A stretch of 64,000 nt of DNA from Salticus scenicus (lineage: Eukaryota; Arthropoda; Arachnida; Araneae; Salticidae). Within the stretch, counting starts at the first letter, position 1; the number at the start of each line of letters is the position of its first letter. Below are positions 46,367 to 58,329 of the stretch, in pieces. The notes below the pieces were generated by a model, which saw only the letters and a list, made by a program, of their open reading frames with translations, was not told the DNA's origin and did not search any database. The stretch is taken from positions 197,973,542 to 198,037,541 of the forward strand of contig OZ005648.1 of NCBI GenBank assembly GCA_963930645.1, in the 5' to 3' direction. The position numbers and the translations under genes are program-made.

Positions 46367-47658
46367 GAGGGTTGCTATTTATATTTCTGGCCTAATAATG
46401 AAAAAACAAATATGTAGGATCGAAATTGGTTTTATTGTTTTTCAAAATATTCTCCATGATGATCAATACACTTTTGCATGCGTTTGAATCAATTTTCAAA
46501 GCACTTTTTCCAGTCCGATTGAGGTAACTCCAAAACATGCGTTTTGAATGCATCAACCGCTTCTTCGGGGGTGGAAAATCGTTGTCCACGTAATTTATTT
46601 TTGATGTGTGGGAATAAGAAGAAGTCATTGGGTGCCAAATCAGGGCTGTACGGCGGATGACCCATCAGTTCGATCTTTCGCTCAGTCAGAAATGCATTTG
46701 TTTGAGTCGATGTGTGAGAGTTCGCATTGTCATGATGAAGAATGATTCGCCTGTTCTTCTGCTTTTTTCGAATTTCTCCGATGACTTCTGGCAAACAAAT
46801 GGTCGTGTACCATTCAGAATTGACCGTCCTGCGTTGCTCTAACGCCACTGTTGCCACATGACCGTTAATGCCGAAGAAACAGGCAATCATTTGTTTCGAT
46901 GTGCTTCTTCCTCGAACAACTTTTGTTGGTTTTGCCTCGCCTTGGAAGACCCATACAGTTGATTGCTGTTTTGTTTCCGGCTCATATGCATAGATCCATG
47001 ATTCGTCACCTGTGTAGATGTTATACACAAGCCTTTGATGTACCTTGAACGTATTTTTCCAACATTTCCTTGCACCAATCGACATGAGCCTTTTTTTGAG
47101 CGTTTGTCAGATTATGTGGGATCCAACGCGAACAAATTTTTTTTACACTCAAATGTTCATGCAATATTTTATTGATGCTAGTCATACTAATGTCCAAAGA
47201 CGCCGCAATCTCACGGTATGTCACATGACGATCTTGCTTTATCAGTTCACGCACAGCATCGATCTTTTCTGGCACAACAACGGATTTTGGACGACCTGCA
47301 CGGGATTCGTCCTCAATCGAACATCGACCACGATTAAATTCGTTATACCAATTTTTTACAGTGCTGTAGGATGGCGATTTATCGCTGTATAAAGAATTAA
47401 GTTCATCGAAGCACTCTTGTCTTGACAATCCACGTCGAAAGTTATGAAAAATAATCGCACGAAAATTTTCACGATTCAATTCCATTTTTTGAAAGAGAAG
47501 AACTTTTGAATTTACTGTCAACAACACAAATAAAGCTATAATGGTAAATCGTCTGCTGAATTTACGTTTAAAAATATCAAACTTTCGATTAAAATCGTCT
47601 GCAGTCGCCCAGCAACACTTACTGTTGCCAAGGCCAGAAATATAAATAGCAACCCTCG
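46366..47658 (-). mobile_element. Nearly intact mariner transposon, 1293 bp
   Basis: Inverted ends cgagggttgctatttatatt ... and its exact complement at 47632-47658 match over at least 27 bp; TA on each side (46364-46365, 47659-47660). Length is that of full mariner elements. It inserted into a TA microsatellite. Ends without mismatch and only two coding defects show a young insertion. Confidence 0.95.
46432..47485 (-). pseudogene. mariner transposase with one frameshift and one stop
   Basis: From ATG (47485-47483) to TAA (46434-46432), about 350 codons. N-terminal paired-like helix-turn-helix (NFRRGLSRQECFDELNSLY, VPEKIDAVRELIKQDRHVTY) binds the ends. Catalytic Asp triad: YTGDESW, HHDNANSH and YSPDLAPNDFF, with 34 residues between the second and third Asp, i.e. 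DD34D of mariners; the WVPHNL-like linker reads WIPHNLT. Damage: one extra base near 47023-47027, just before YNIYTGDESW, and TGG changed to TGA at 46491-46489 (after KCFEN); the reading then continues FKRMQKCIDHHGEYFEKQ. Otherwise full length. Defective as it stands. Confidence 0.95.
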
Positions 47659-47970
47659 TATATAAAGCTGAGAGATAAACAATGCTGCACTAAAATACGT
47701 AAACAACCAACGTATATATAACAGCCAACTTTATCAGTAATCAAAAATCTCTCTCTCTCTCTCTATATATATATATTTTCCTTAATCAATAATGCATTCA
47801 ATAAATATAATGGGTTTTTATATTACAGTATATAATACTCTGATCTCTACAAAATAATGCACTTCAATTATTTATTATTTTTAATAGAAATAAAATTGGT
47901 TTAATTTCTTGATTTAATTTCCAAATTTTACATAGATGTATTCAGAAAAGAATGTACATAAACAGATATT

Positions 47971-48006
<36 letters not shown>

Positions 48007-48228
48007 AGAAGTGTCATGTTTTTCAAATTCAAAATATCTGTGCATATAAAATTACATTATAAAAAAAAAAAATCAATATTCATATTAATGTATTAAAAAA
48101 AAAAAAAAAAAAAAAAAAATACTGTCAGAACATATATAACTATGTAACTATAGCAGTTACATAAGGAATTATGTTCGTTATATTAAAAAATAAAATAAAC
48201 AAATAAAGATACAAATAAAAATACTTAC

Positions 48229-48407
48229 ATTTTGTTTTAGCCCTAATAATAGGACTAAACATTCCATCACCTAATTTATTTCTAGAAAGCACCTGGAAGT
48301 CATATTCAGTATCTGCTTGCAAATTATAAACAGTAAAAGTAGTTGCTCCATCGGGATAAACTCTAATTGTCCTCCAGTCGCTATCACCTTGATCAGCTAA
48401 CCTGTAC
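48229..48407 (-). CDS. tutl: turtle-like receptor: second half of fibronectin III domain 1
   Basis: 179-bp exon, acceptor AG at 48409-48408, donor GTAAGT from 48228. Its first base completes a Trp codon shared with 52261-52372. Encodes YRLADQGDSDWRTIRVYP, DGATTFTVYNLQADTEYDFQ and VLSRNKLGDGMFSPIIRAKT. Y.F.V.S.N..G is the F-G strand signature of fibronectin III. GDSDWR and YPDGATTFT are, to my knowledge, close to turtle/IGSF9 proteins. Upstream phase 2 and downstream phase 1. Confidence 0.94.
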
Positions 48408-48582
48408 CTATAGTTTCAAATGAACAGCTAGTTACATTGTATACGGGTGATAAAAGGATGATACTCATAAGCTATATTTATTTGGGGGGGGGGGGAGGGG
48501 AGGAAAGCAAATTTAAGATAGAGAATTTTTCTTCTATACCACAATCACTTTCGAAGTATGTAAGGTATCCCATAAAAAATCG

Positions 48583-48641
48583 GTCGCCAATTGCCCATCT
48601 GCGCAGCATTAGTGCGACGTAAAACCCAACCACAACCACAA
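48583..48641 (+). mobile_element. 59-bp truncated SINE with 14-bp target duplication
   Basis: cccataaaaaatcg occurs at 48569-48582 and again at 48642-48655, directly flanking a GC-richer insert that ends in two to three aaccac units (48627-48641). The insert, with gcgcagcattagtgcgacgt, reads as the 3' end of a retroposed element with an (AACCAC)n tail, strongly 5'-truncated. Related (CCAA)n tail on the SINE at 12792. Confidence 0.8.
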
Positions 48642-48839
48642 CCCATAAAAAATCGAAATATGCTTTAATTTTATAACCATTGTAGATACATAGGTAATGC
48701 AAAAAAAAAAAAAAAGTGTTTAAAATAAGGATAGATTTAGAATTATGATAAAAAAAATAATTATATGACTAACTTTTAAAAATTTACACATTTTTATTGT
48801 TTATTCATCGTCCTTTGATAAAAATGGTCAATTTGAAAA

Positions 48840-49495
48840 ATTATCTCCATGCTCCAAGTACAACAGTAAAATTCTTTTTCTTCTACAACAAAAACCTTCC
48901 AAGTTGCACTATCTTTCCATGAATGACTGGACACTTTCGATTTCAGACATTTTGCCAAATATCTGAAAAAATGCTAGATGAATCATCTTGAAACTTCAGG
49001 AGTGTGAAGAACATGTTATACTCATATATTTCAGTGAAAGTTTTGCCCCTAAAGCAAAAAGGTTACTAGTAAAAAATTAAAGAAAAATGAAAATGTTTGG
49101 GATCACCCTGTAGAAAGTAATGCTTGAAATGTGATCTGGCTGTAGCATGTGATTATAAGGTTCCTTTTTATTATTTGCATAATTTTTTTTTATGAAACTA
49201 CCATATATATACAAGGAGATGCAACAGTTTCTTTAAAAAAATGACAAAAAAATTTGCCACTTTTTAAACTATAAAACGCAAGGTATTAAACCCAGTGCAA
49301 AGCCATTTTTAGAAAATTTGACGCACAACATTAGATACAGCATGCTGCAATCAGAATGCAAAAATATTAAATATCTAATGAAATATGAGCATTTTTACTA
49401 AATAATTTTTAACTGCACATGAGGAAGCTTTAGCGAAATTTCATTTACATATAATTTAGTAACCAAAAGTATTGAACTACTTATATGAAAACCCC
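48840..49495 (-). repeat. Copy 1 of a long dispersed repeat
   Basis: Its reverse complement matches 58330-58950 along more than 600 bp (cagggtgat(t/c)c(a/c)aa, gaaactttc/gaaagtttcaagat, tggcaaaatgtctga, 'cactgggt' and 'tatgctgt' words). The part 49265-49490 also matches 49900-50215 in inverted orientation. No coding frame; may be a non-autonomous DNA element. Confidence 0.75.
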
Positions 49496-49504
49496 AAACA
49501 AGTA

Positions 49505-49717
49505 CAGTCGGTAACAAAAGTGTCCGAACACTAGCAAAAATTCCTATGTAAAAAAAGTACACTTCATACGGTTTTTTTAAATAGATCCTTGTCGAATCCT
49601 GTTCTTCGTCAGTGTAAGAACATGATTCGATAAGGATTTATTTAACAAAACCGTATGAAGTGCACTTTTTTTACATAGGAATTTTTGCTAGTGTTTGGAC
49701 ACTTTTGTTACCGACTG
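49505..49717. mobile_element. 213-bp palindromic TA-flanked MITE
   Basis: Arms of about 100 bp starting cagtcggtaacaaaagtgtc are complementary nearly throughout (through tacacttcatacggtttt and the gattcgataaggat region), leaving a short loop (cgtcagtgtaag). TA at 49503-49504 and 49718-49719. A mariner/Tc1-type fold-back MITE that landed between two inverted copies of the long repeat. Confidence 0.92.
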
Positions 49718-49899
49718 TATCGTGTAAATTCAAAAAGTTATTCGCGATAGAATAAAGTGCTATTCAGTTCTTCTCAAAAAAATAAGATAAACTATAAGAA
49801 GTTTTACTCAATTTTTTTATTTTTATTTAAACAATGGTAATACAGCATTCGTTGATTGTAAATAAATATTGATAAAACCCCCTTTATCATTTTCCTTAT

Positions 49900-50215
49900 T
49901 TTGTGAAGGACTGAAATTCAGTACATTCAATTGCCTATAACTTTTTGAAATTACGCGATATTTGTGTGAGGTTTTGAAATAAGTAGCTCAATACTATTGA
50001 TTATTATATTATGAAAATGAAATTTCGTTAAAATTTGCGCATGCGTAGTTAAGAATTATTCAGTAAAAATGCTCATATTTCATTAGCTATTTAATATTTT
50101 TGTATTCTGATTGCAGTATGCTGTCTAATGTAGTGCGTCAAGTTTCCTAAAAGTGGCTTTGCACTGGGTCTAATACCCGTGTTATAGTTAAAAAAGTGAC
50201 TTTTTTTTTTTTTCT
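49900..50215 (+). repeat. Copy 2 (partial) of the long dispersed repeat
   Basis: Matches 58360-58600 directly and 49265-49490 in reverse (gcgatatttgtgtgaggttt, atgaaaatgaaatttcgtta, gattgcagtatgctgt, ggctttgcactgggtctaat). Confidence 0.75.
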
Positions 50216-50667
50216 TTGAAAGGAGTTTAAATGGCCTGTCTAAAAGTACCTTTTGTTAAAATATTGAACGATTAGTTTTTTGTACAGAGCTATTAAAAAA
50301 AAAAGATGATCAAAAAAAAAAAAATAATAATCGTATTTCTTTTTTTTTTTTAAACAATCTGGAATAAACACTCTTTCGAGTGGTGCAGACGTATTTTGCA
50401 TATCTGGATCCGTTACGGAGGAATCGCTTTACAAAAACGCACAAAATTTTCTACCTTTCTTTCTTCTTGCTGCGGAGCGCTTTCTGATAAGGGAACGTTG
50501 ATTTTTAGAGAAACTATTTGCAAGTTGGTAATTAGAGTACCTTTATTAACACGACGTTTTTAATTAATAACTTCGCTAATTAAGATAGAAATTTTTAACC
50601 ACGATAAACGTTTTCCTTGGATTATTCGGCAAACATCAGTACCTTTTGCGACGTTAAGGATGCGGGC

Positions 50668-50705
<38 letters not shown>

Positions 50706-51369
50706 ATATATATATCGGACAGCAACTTTAATATATTGTTAATATATATAGACAGATATATTATAAATATAAACTAGTTTTATATTCTTAAAAAAAGACA
50801 AGCTTAATTAACATAATGTTTTTTTAAATTACTAGTTTAAATCTGACAACTATCTGAATAATGAAATTACATTTTTCAATAAAATAGCACATCTCAAGCC
50901 ATACCTGTAACAAAACAATTACAGCATAAATTTCGGACATGAAAATAAAATTTTGTTAAAGAGAGTCTACATATCATATATGTATCAATTTTTATTTATT
51001 TATTTATTTACTTTTTTAAATTTTAAATATTAAATTGATCCCCATTTTCACCTTAACTATACAATTTTTTTTTAATTTATTCGTTTTTCATACTTTGATT
51101 TTTAATTATTATATGTAATACTAAGACGCTTTTCATTTTAAGAATAAGTCTATATTGAACCAATAAATTGAATTACCGCACAATAATATTCCTGGAAATC
51201 TGACATTCAAATTTTATGTAATTTGAGCTATTTCTATTTCTATTTCTCACAATTTCTATTACCTTCTACGAAACATGTTACATACTGTTTTTGGAGTATG
51301 TTTCAAAGTTCGAAGATATAAAACTGTCTTAACAAATCAGACACCTCACATTTTTTTCTGTTAGAGCAA
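50216..51369. other. Intron sequence, nothing recognised
   Basis: A runs at 50669-50698, TA run near 50700-50712. A GC-richer patch at 50380-50490 has no convincing frame. Confidence 0.4.
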
Positions 51370-51714
51370 AGCAATACATAAGTTGTAGAGACATATAAAT
51401 CGGAGTTTACATAGCAAGTTAAAAAAAAAAAAAAATGTAATGCGAGTTTTATTTTGAAACACCAATTTTCGAGATATAAAACTGACCTACTTAACCAGGA
51501 TATCTATCAACTTTCCTGTAATAACCAAGTAATATATGCGAAAAAGGAGAGATAAAAAAAAAGAGTTTGTGTAGCAAATTTGAAGAAAATGTTAGAGAGC
51601 CGTTTTTGAGATACCGACTTTCAGTCCTAGTTCCAATTTTCACCATTTATGGTAAAATCATTTGTTTACTGAAATCAACAGTACCTATAAAAAGGAGTTA
51701 ATACAGCGAGTTTG

Positions 51715-51748
<34 letters not shown>

Positions 51749-51880
51749 ATTGAGCCTTTTTTAAAGAAACGCACTTGCGAGACCTAACCAATACATACAA
51801 AGGAACATCTAAAAGGGTGTTTATATAGAAACTTCGAAGAAAATCGTTAGAGCCGTTTTTGAGATATGGACTTATGGTCC
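51370..51880. repeat. Degenerate tandem repeat array, units of about 130 bp
   Basis: Units read gagtttacatagcaagtt, gagtttgtgtagcaaatttg, gagttaatacagcgagtttg, gtgtttatatagaaacttcg, each followed by (c)gttagagccgtttttgaga-like text. The same family occurs at 32870-33290. A runs (51718-51745) interrupt units. Confidence 0.75.
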
Positions 51881-52260
51881 CATTTCGGGTTTTCCATTTT
51901 CAACAAAATCTGGAAAGATTGTCTGTGCAATAGACCTGTCTTATTTCTGAACTTCTGTCGTTCTATTTTTATTCGTTTTGGAGTTGTTAATCAGAAGATT
52001 TTCTGCATATATACACACTGACCAATTGTCAAAAACCACTTTTTTTGGACTCAGGAGACCTTAAAGTTTGTAAATCATGCGTAAACTTGACATCGAAAAA
52101 TTTGATAAAATACAATACTCCCATTTCCTATGGTAGTCGGAAAATGGAAGCTAAAAAAAAAAAAAAAAAAAAACATATATATATATTTCGCTTAGATATT
52201 GATTAAATGTAGGAATTAAATATAGAAAAAAAAAAATATATTATTTTATAATAATGTTAC

Positions 52261-52372
52261 CATATAACGTAGGTTTGTTCGTGACCTCCATCATACGCAG
52301 GGAGCCAGGTCAACGTGGCAGCAACAGTACTAGTATTTACAGTGACATTAGTTGGAGCATGAGGAGTAGTTC
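52261..52372 (-). CDS. tutl: turtle-like receptor: first half of fibronectin III domain 1
   Basis: 112-bp exon, acceptor AG at 52374-52373, donor GTAACA from 52260. Starts by completing the codon left by the Ig exon (Arg), then TTPHAPTNVTVNTSTVAATL, TWLPAYDGGHEQTYVI and two bases of a Trp codon. P.AP.NV...... TW.P..DGG is the A-C strand pattern of fibronectin III; PHAP and DGG...Y are shared by turtle/IGSF9 proteins as I know them. NVT and NTS are possible N-glycosylation sites. Confidence 0.94.
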
Positions 52373-52739
52373 CTAAAAAGAAAAAAGTCATTTATTTTAA
52401 CAAAAATTTTAATGTATATAAACATTCGGTTTATATTAGCATGCAACATTTGCATTATACTTTCAGACGCTTGTGGATAAGTATTACATTACAGTATTAC
52501 ATTACAATATTACATTAGTTTATAATAATTTTAAGTGCATAACAAAATAAAAAATCTGGAGTGACGCCACTCGACTTTCCGAACTTTTGGTAATTAAGTT
52601 GTTTAGACGAGCAGATCTGCAGATCAGGAACCTCAACATCCTAACTGCATCACACGTTACTCAGCAGGTAATTTTTATTTATTCTATATAACTTAAATAA
52701 TTATTAACATAAATATAGAGAGAGACGCGTACATATATA

Positions 52740-55700
52740 TATGATTAACTCGCTACATAGCCATATACGTTTGTGAAGGGGGTTATTGCCCCTCTCAACC
52801 CGCTCTTGTATCTATGCATTACTAGTTACTATGCATCTCTTGTAACTTATAGCCTTGTGTTAATTCTTTGTAACTGAAAATACTTGTACCAAATTTCATA
52901 ACAAATGATGTTATAACATATCGGAATTATTTTACGTAGCCTTTTAAACTAATTACCAATTCTATTTCTATGCCTACTATTTCCTATAAAAACCATGGTT
53001 TTAAATATTCTAATAACATATGTTTATTTCACTATGTGTAATGGAATGTAGCCATATTAAAATACCGTCTGTAGACCGTAATGATACAAAATTCTTTTGT
53101 GTGTACCTGTACATAAGCGACAAACATTATATACACAAAAAATAACTATATAACTATTTCCTTGCAACTCATTAATATTCGAATCATATTTGACATTAGT
53201 TTGATGATTACAGAATATCAACGGAATTGTTTTGAGTGACCCTGTAAATAAATTATTTAGTCTATACATACTTTTTTTCTAGATTAAACATGCTTTTAAG
53301 CCTCTTAATAATATATGTTAATTACATTATGTTAAATGTAGCATAAGCGCATTAAAATGTGCTTAAGTGAAAATCTGTCCATAGACCCTAATGTTACGAA
53401 ATTCTCGTGCGTGTCTCTGTAAACCAGCCATAAACATTATATACTTCAGTAAAAACTATGCAACTTAACAACTCAAGAATAATTGTTCGAAAGTTGACAT
53501 AATTTGAATGATTACATAACATTGCCGGAACACTTTTGTAAGGTCCTGTACATTAATTATTTTGTCTTAGCACACATTTTTCTACAGAAAAAGCTCCAAG
53601 CTTCTCAATACGGGATGTTTATTTCATCTTCGTTAATGCAGTGCAACCACGTTAAAATACGTTTAAAAGAAATTCTGTCCTCAGGCCGTAATGATAGGAA
53701 ATATTTTGGAGTGTCCCTACACACGAACCATAAAAAATACAAGCATAAAAAATTATACAGCTATTTCTGTATAGCGCCTGAACATTTTTACGAACTTGCA
53801 AATCAGTCGGGGTAATTTTTGCGTCCGCTATCGTCGTACATATAGATTCTGTCCACAGGCCGAAATGATAAGAAAAATTTTAGTGTGTCCCTGTATCCGA
53901 ACTACAAACAGAATGCACACATAAAATTATGCAGTTGATTCCGTGTGCCTCATGAACATGTGTACCAATTTGCAAGTCAATCAGGCTATTTTTGTGGCCG
54001 CTATCGCAGTACACACATGCAGTGCAGACAAATAGACAAGCACACATAATCCAAAAACTTTTTGAGTCTCCACATGCAGGCCTCCAACGATGCGGCGTTT
54101 CGGCAAGGAAAAATAAGAGAAGTCTAAAATCAATCAGCTCAATTCAATAAGCCGTTTAACGCTATTCCACTCGAAATAATTTGAGCCCATAGTTCATAAT
54201 GATAAAGGATATTTTGCTGTGTACCTGTAAAAATCTACACGTGCTAGATTCACCAAAATCTATACGGTTCGTGCGTCGGTGATCTGTAACATGTATAAAA
54301 ATTTTCAGCTCAGTCGCATAAGGCATTTAGACGCTATCGCACTTCAAATAATTTCAGCCTATAGGCTATAATGATAAAGAATTTTTTGTTGTGTCCCTGT
54401 AAAAAAAAAAAAAAGTTCTAGATTTACCAAAATCAATAGAACTCGTGCTATGGTGACCTATAACACACGTACCAACTTTCAGCTCAATCAAACCAAGCGA
54501 TCAGACGCTATCGTGTTCACTCACACACATACATACATCACGAAAAATCGTGTAAAATCGTAGATATCTCTAAAAGAGGGGCTCGTGTCAAAACCAAACT
54601 TGGAGGTGTTGTACTAAACATCATGACAGTCACAAATATTTTACTACAGTCTACGAAATTCTTTTTTGCGCAATGCGAGATACAAAATCCATTTCGCAAA
54701 TCATGACTACAATACTTTCCTTACATGTAATGTTCGTAAAGTAAAAAATCCATTTCGCAAATCATGACTACAATACTTTCCTTACATGTAATGTTCGGTA
54801 AGTAAAAAGAAGTTTGCTGAAAAAGGCTGCTTCCCCGTTTTAGCGAAAGCCCCTTCTCTTGCTCTTATGGAATGATAAACCGTTATGAAATATTGCAAAG
54901 ATTGAAAAAGGAGACTAACGCCTGAAAAGCCATTTTTTACTAATTAATTTAGATTAAAACAAGAACGAAATATCATTCGGTTCGCATAGATTATTAACAC
55001 TTTCCAATATACATATGTACTAGTTGCATCGTTTAACATTCAATGTACTTTATCTATACGATCACACAACGGACTGACAGAATGACAGATAGACTAAATG
55101 AACTTATAATTACTCTTAAACATTATTGAAAAGGATTAAAAATGCTTAAAACAAACGGAAATGCAACTTCAGCAATTTCCAATTGTAGCTCTTAATGTAT
55201 CTGACTATTTTAGTGTAGTCCAGTTAAATAATAACACTAAACATACTGTAAACTCTATAATAAACTTCTTTTGTGCATATGAATAATAAATATCAGATTT
55301 ATTATGATTTATGCAAAATAAAGCTATTAAAACATGCTATATTGAAATACCTGTCTTGGAACGCAGTTCTTTGAAATTTATTTGGACGTTCCTGTACACA
55401 AACCAGTGATGGTATTTAACAATTTAACCCATTTTCAATAGGGAACATCGAATAGTGAACCTAAATAACATATATAATTTCGAAGAAATTCTAAATATAT
55501 TTAAGAACGCTAGAGGCCAGCAGACATCCAGGCAAACAAATAGACGAATTCAAATCATAATCACTCATGTAAGAAAGTGTTTAAAAATAAGCTAACTGAA
55601 AAGGAAGAATTTCCAATTATAGCCCTTAATGTAACTAAATATTTTTGTGTGGTCCTGTAAATATTAATGCTCATCACACTATATTCTTCAGAAAACATTT

Positions 55701-55990
55701 TTTATGAATAAGGAATGAATAACACATGTCAATTTCATTATGATTAGTGCCAAATAAACGTGGTAAAATATGGTTTATAGAAATACATCTCGTAGAACGC
55801 AATGCTTTGAAATTTTTTCGGTTGTCCTATAATCATGTACTAAAGAAAATGTTTTTTATTGATCATGATATGTTTAGTGTTAAGATGTATAGGGCCACAC
55901 TAAAATACGCAGATACAGGTGTTGGACAAAATAATATGAACACTTTCGCTTTTTTTATGTTTTGTCGAATATCTTGAAAAATACTTAATG
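52740..55990. repeat. Old tandem array of about 170-bp units
   Basis: A shared block of the form taatgata..aa..ttttgtgtgtccctgta recurs at about 53078, 53384, 53683, 53857, 54190 and 54363, with more diverged relatives at 53211, 53509, 55189, 55357, 55620 and 55796. Spacing is mostly 130-175 bp or a multiple. A second block (gtgctagattcaccaaaatc ... gtgatctataac) follows in the 54 kb units. Partial copies lie inverted at 14110-14520. Confidence 0.75.
54675..54800. repeat. 58-bp near-perfect direct repeat
   Basis: aaaatccatttcgcaaatca followed by tgactacaatactttcctta and catgtaatgttcg occurs twice in a row (about 54685-54739 and 54745-54796). Recent local duplication inside the older array. 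Confidence 0.85.
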
Positions 55991-56567
55991 TGTTGTTCTT
56001 GAATTTTGGGAATAAGGAAAACACGTCCTTCCTCATATTTTTCAGCAAAGATTTTGTCGCGAAGGCCCTTAGGGAACGAACAACAAATCTAATAAAATAA
56101 AAAGTATTTGTGATAACCCTGTATATGGAAAAACTTCGATTGATCTGCAAATTTTAGATTTGGTTATAAATGTTATATTTTATACGTGTGTAGAGTTTTG
56201 TGAGGATATCTTGAATATTTAAGGAGTTATTAATATTTTATTGAAAAATGAAAAATTTTTTCGCAAGTTTTTACTTTATAACTCCAAAGGTTTTTCTTCA
56301 AATTTCATGAAACTTTCGGAAAATATGACAACATGTGCCTAAATCGTTATACTATAGTTTAAAACAAATATAATTAATATTCAAAGAGATACAGTTATAG
56401 TAAATAGTTTATTACTGCACATGCACGGACTATAGCAAAAAAAAAAAAAAAAAAAAAAAAAACTGACATAGTTTGATACTTAACTGTATAGAGCATCTTA
56501 TAAAAAACATCCAGTTGAATATCATAAAGATTCATAGAAATATCGGTGATTAAATAAGCTGTTTTCT

Positions 56568-56826
56568 AAAAAAGTCTTTACGATAAAGGGTCATTCACAA
56601 ATGAAAGTTTGAAAAAAAAAAAAAAAAAACTATGTTACACAATAAAACAATACAATATTTGCGATTCATTTTTCATTTTTTTTTTTTTTTTTTTTTTAAA
56701 TAGGTATGTACTACATACCTATAGAAAAAAAAAGAAGAAAAATGAACTTTTTGAAAAGAAAAATTAAATTTTTTTTAATACAAATTTTCATTTGTGAATA
56801 ACCCTTTATCGTAAAGACCTTTTTTA
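56568..56826. mobile_element. Palindromic MITE of about 260 bp
   Basis: aaaaaagtctttacgataaa, ggg, tcattcacaaatgaaa at the left pairs with tttcatttgtgaata, accctttatcgtaaagacct, tttt at the right. The interior is A/T runs plus a central palindrome aggtatgtactacatacct. No coding frame on either strand with any motif. Confidence 0.8.
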
Positions 56827-58329
56827 AAGACTGGAAAACATTTCTGAATTTTATTTGTCTATTGTTTGTTAGGTAATGTATTAACATTTTAAAAATGCTC
56901 AAAACTTTACGAAATTTGAATATGTTAATGATCATTGTAAAATGTTTCCTTCTTAAAATGATGGGTGTAATACTTACAGTTCGTTTACAAGGCCATTCAA
57001 AATAATTCGGATACGTTGGTTCATAACTTTTTGATAGGCGGTTGAAAGGTGTTAATGTATTTCAGACAAAAATGAAATTGAAGGATTGATAATTGAACAT
57101 ATAATGCATTATTGCAATATATTTCTTTTTAATATTTTATTATATTTATAAAGAATAAGGCATATTTTAATTGGTCATAATACATTATTACAATATATAT
57201 ATATTAATATTTTAATTTATATGTCAGGAATAATGCAAATATAGAATTCTTTTACATGCACACATAAAGTAATTACCATCTATGAGGTGCTTATTGTTTT
57301 AAAATGCATTTTGATTATTTTATTAGATGTGAACTAATACTATTGAGATTCATTACATAATATTCTCTATGAGGAAAGGCCGTTTGATGTTATATTTATT
57401 TTACAGGGTATTAAAAAAAAAATACTTATTGTATACTTTACTTTTTATTAGAGATAATCAATTGTAAGAGTTAAAATATATTTTAATGATATCCTACTAT
57501 TTTAACTCGCCGATGTTTTTATGATTAAATACTGAACAACTGTTCTTTGAATGGGGAAGATATAAACAAAAGCATAAAATATCTAAAGCTTAAAAAATAA
57601 TAATAAATTTAATTATTTGATTTAATTATTATAACGAAAATTGTAAAATAATAACTCATTTATTTATGAAGTGCCTTTCACGTATTGTCATTTTAGGCAA
57701 TAGTGAAACATTCTGAAAATATTTGAAAGCATACGCGTTATGAATTCTTAGAAGAAAACCTGAAACAGAATGTTTGCTTGAAATTTAAAATAAACTTAGG
57801 CCTCTAACTTACGGAGACATGTATTTTTAAAAAGGCATTCGACACAGTTGGTGATAAAAAAATCTTTACTCTAATAAAGAAGTGAGTTCTATTAGTTTCT
57901 GGTTCTGGCGTACCAGTTTAATAAATGAATGGATTAAATTCTAAAATTTACGCGTTAATTTATTGTGGCTGAACAATAACATTGTCGAAATTACAGTGAA
58001 TTCTTTTGCATTATTTTATTAAACCATATAATACAATAATGTAAGACAACATTCAGTGTAAAACTGATGTACTACAGGAAGGATAGAGATATTGATATAT
58101 AGTGATATTTTGTAAAAGGTAAATTTTATCTCTTCATTGACAAAAGCGGATAATGTTCTAATAATGCTTGCCTAAAACAAATTTTATCGCTTTCAACATA
58201 GTTGAAAAGTGTTATAACTTCAGTTTGTCTGTCTGACTGCGCTCAAAGGGCCGTAAATACTAATAAATTTTCTTGAAACTGATATCTGTTATTAAAGTTC
58301 ACTATGGCATATTTGCTATTGAAAATGAT
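56827..58329. other. Intron sequence, nothing recognised
   Basis: AT-rich, no exon. A short patch at 56985-57030 (ttcaaaataattcggatacg) resembles end-words of the long repeat at 58740 but no element could be bounded. Confidence 0.4.

Noticed and set aside
46657..47392. Plus-strand frames across the mariner
   Set aside because: Antisense to the transposase, no motifs.
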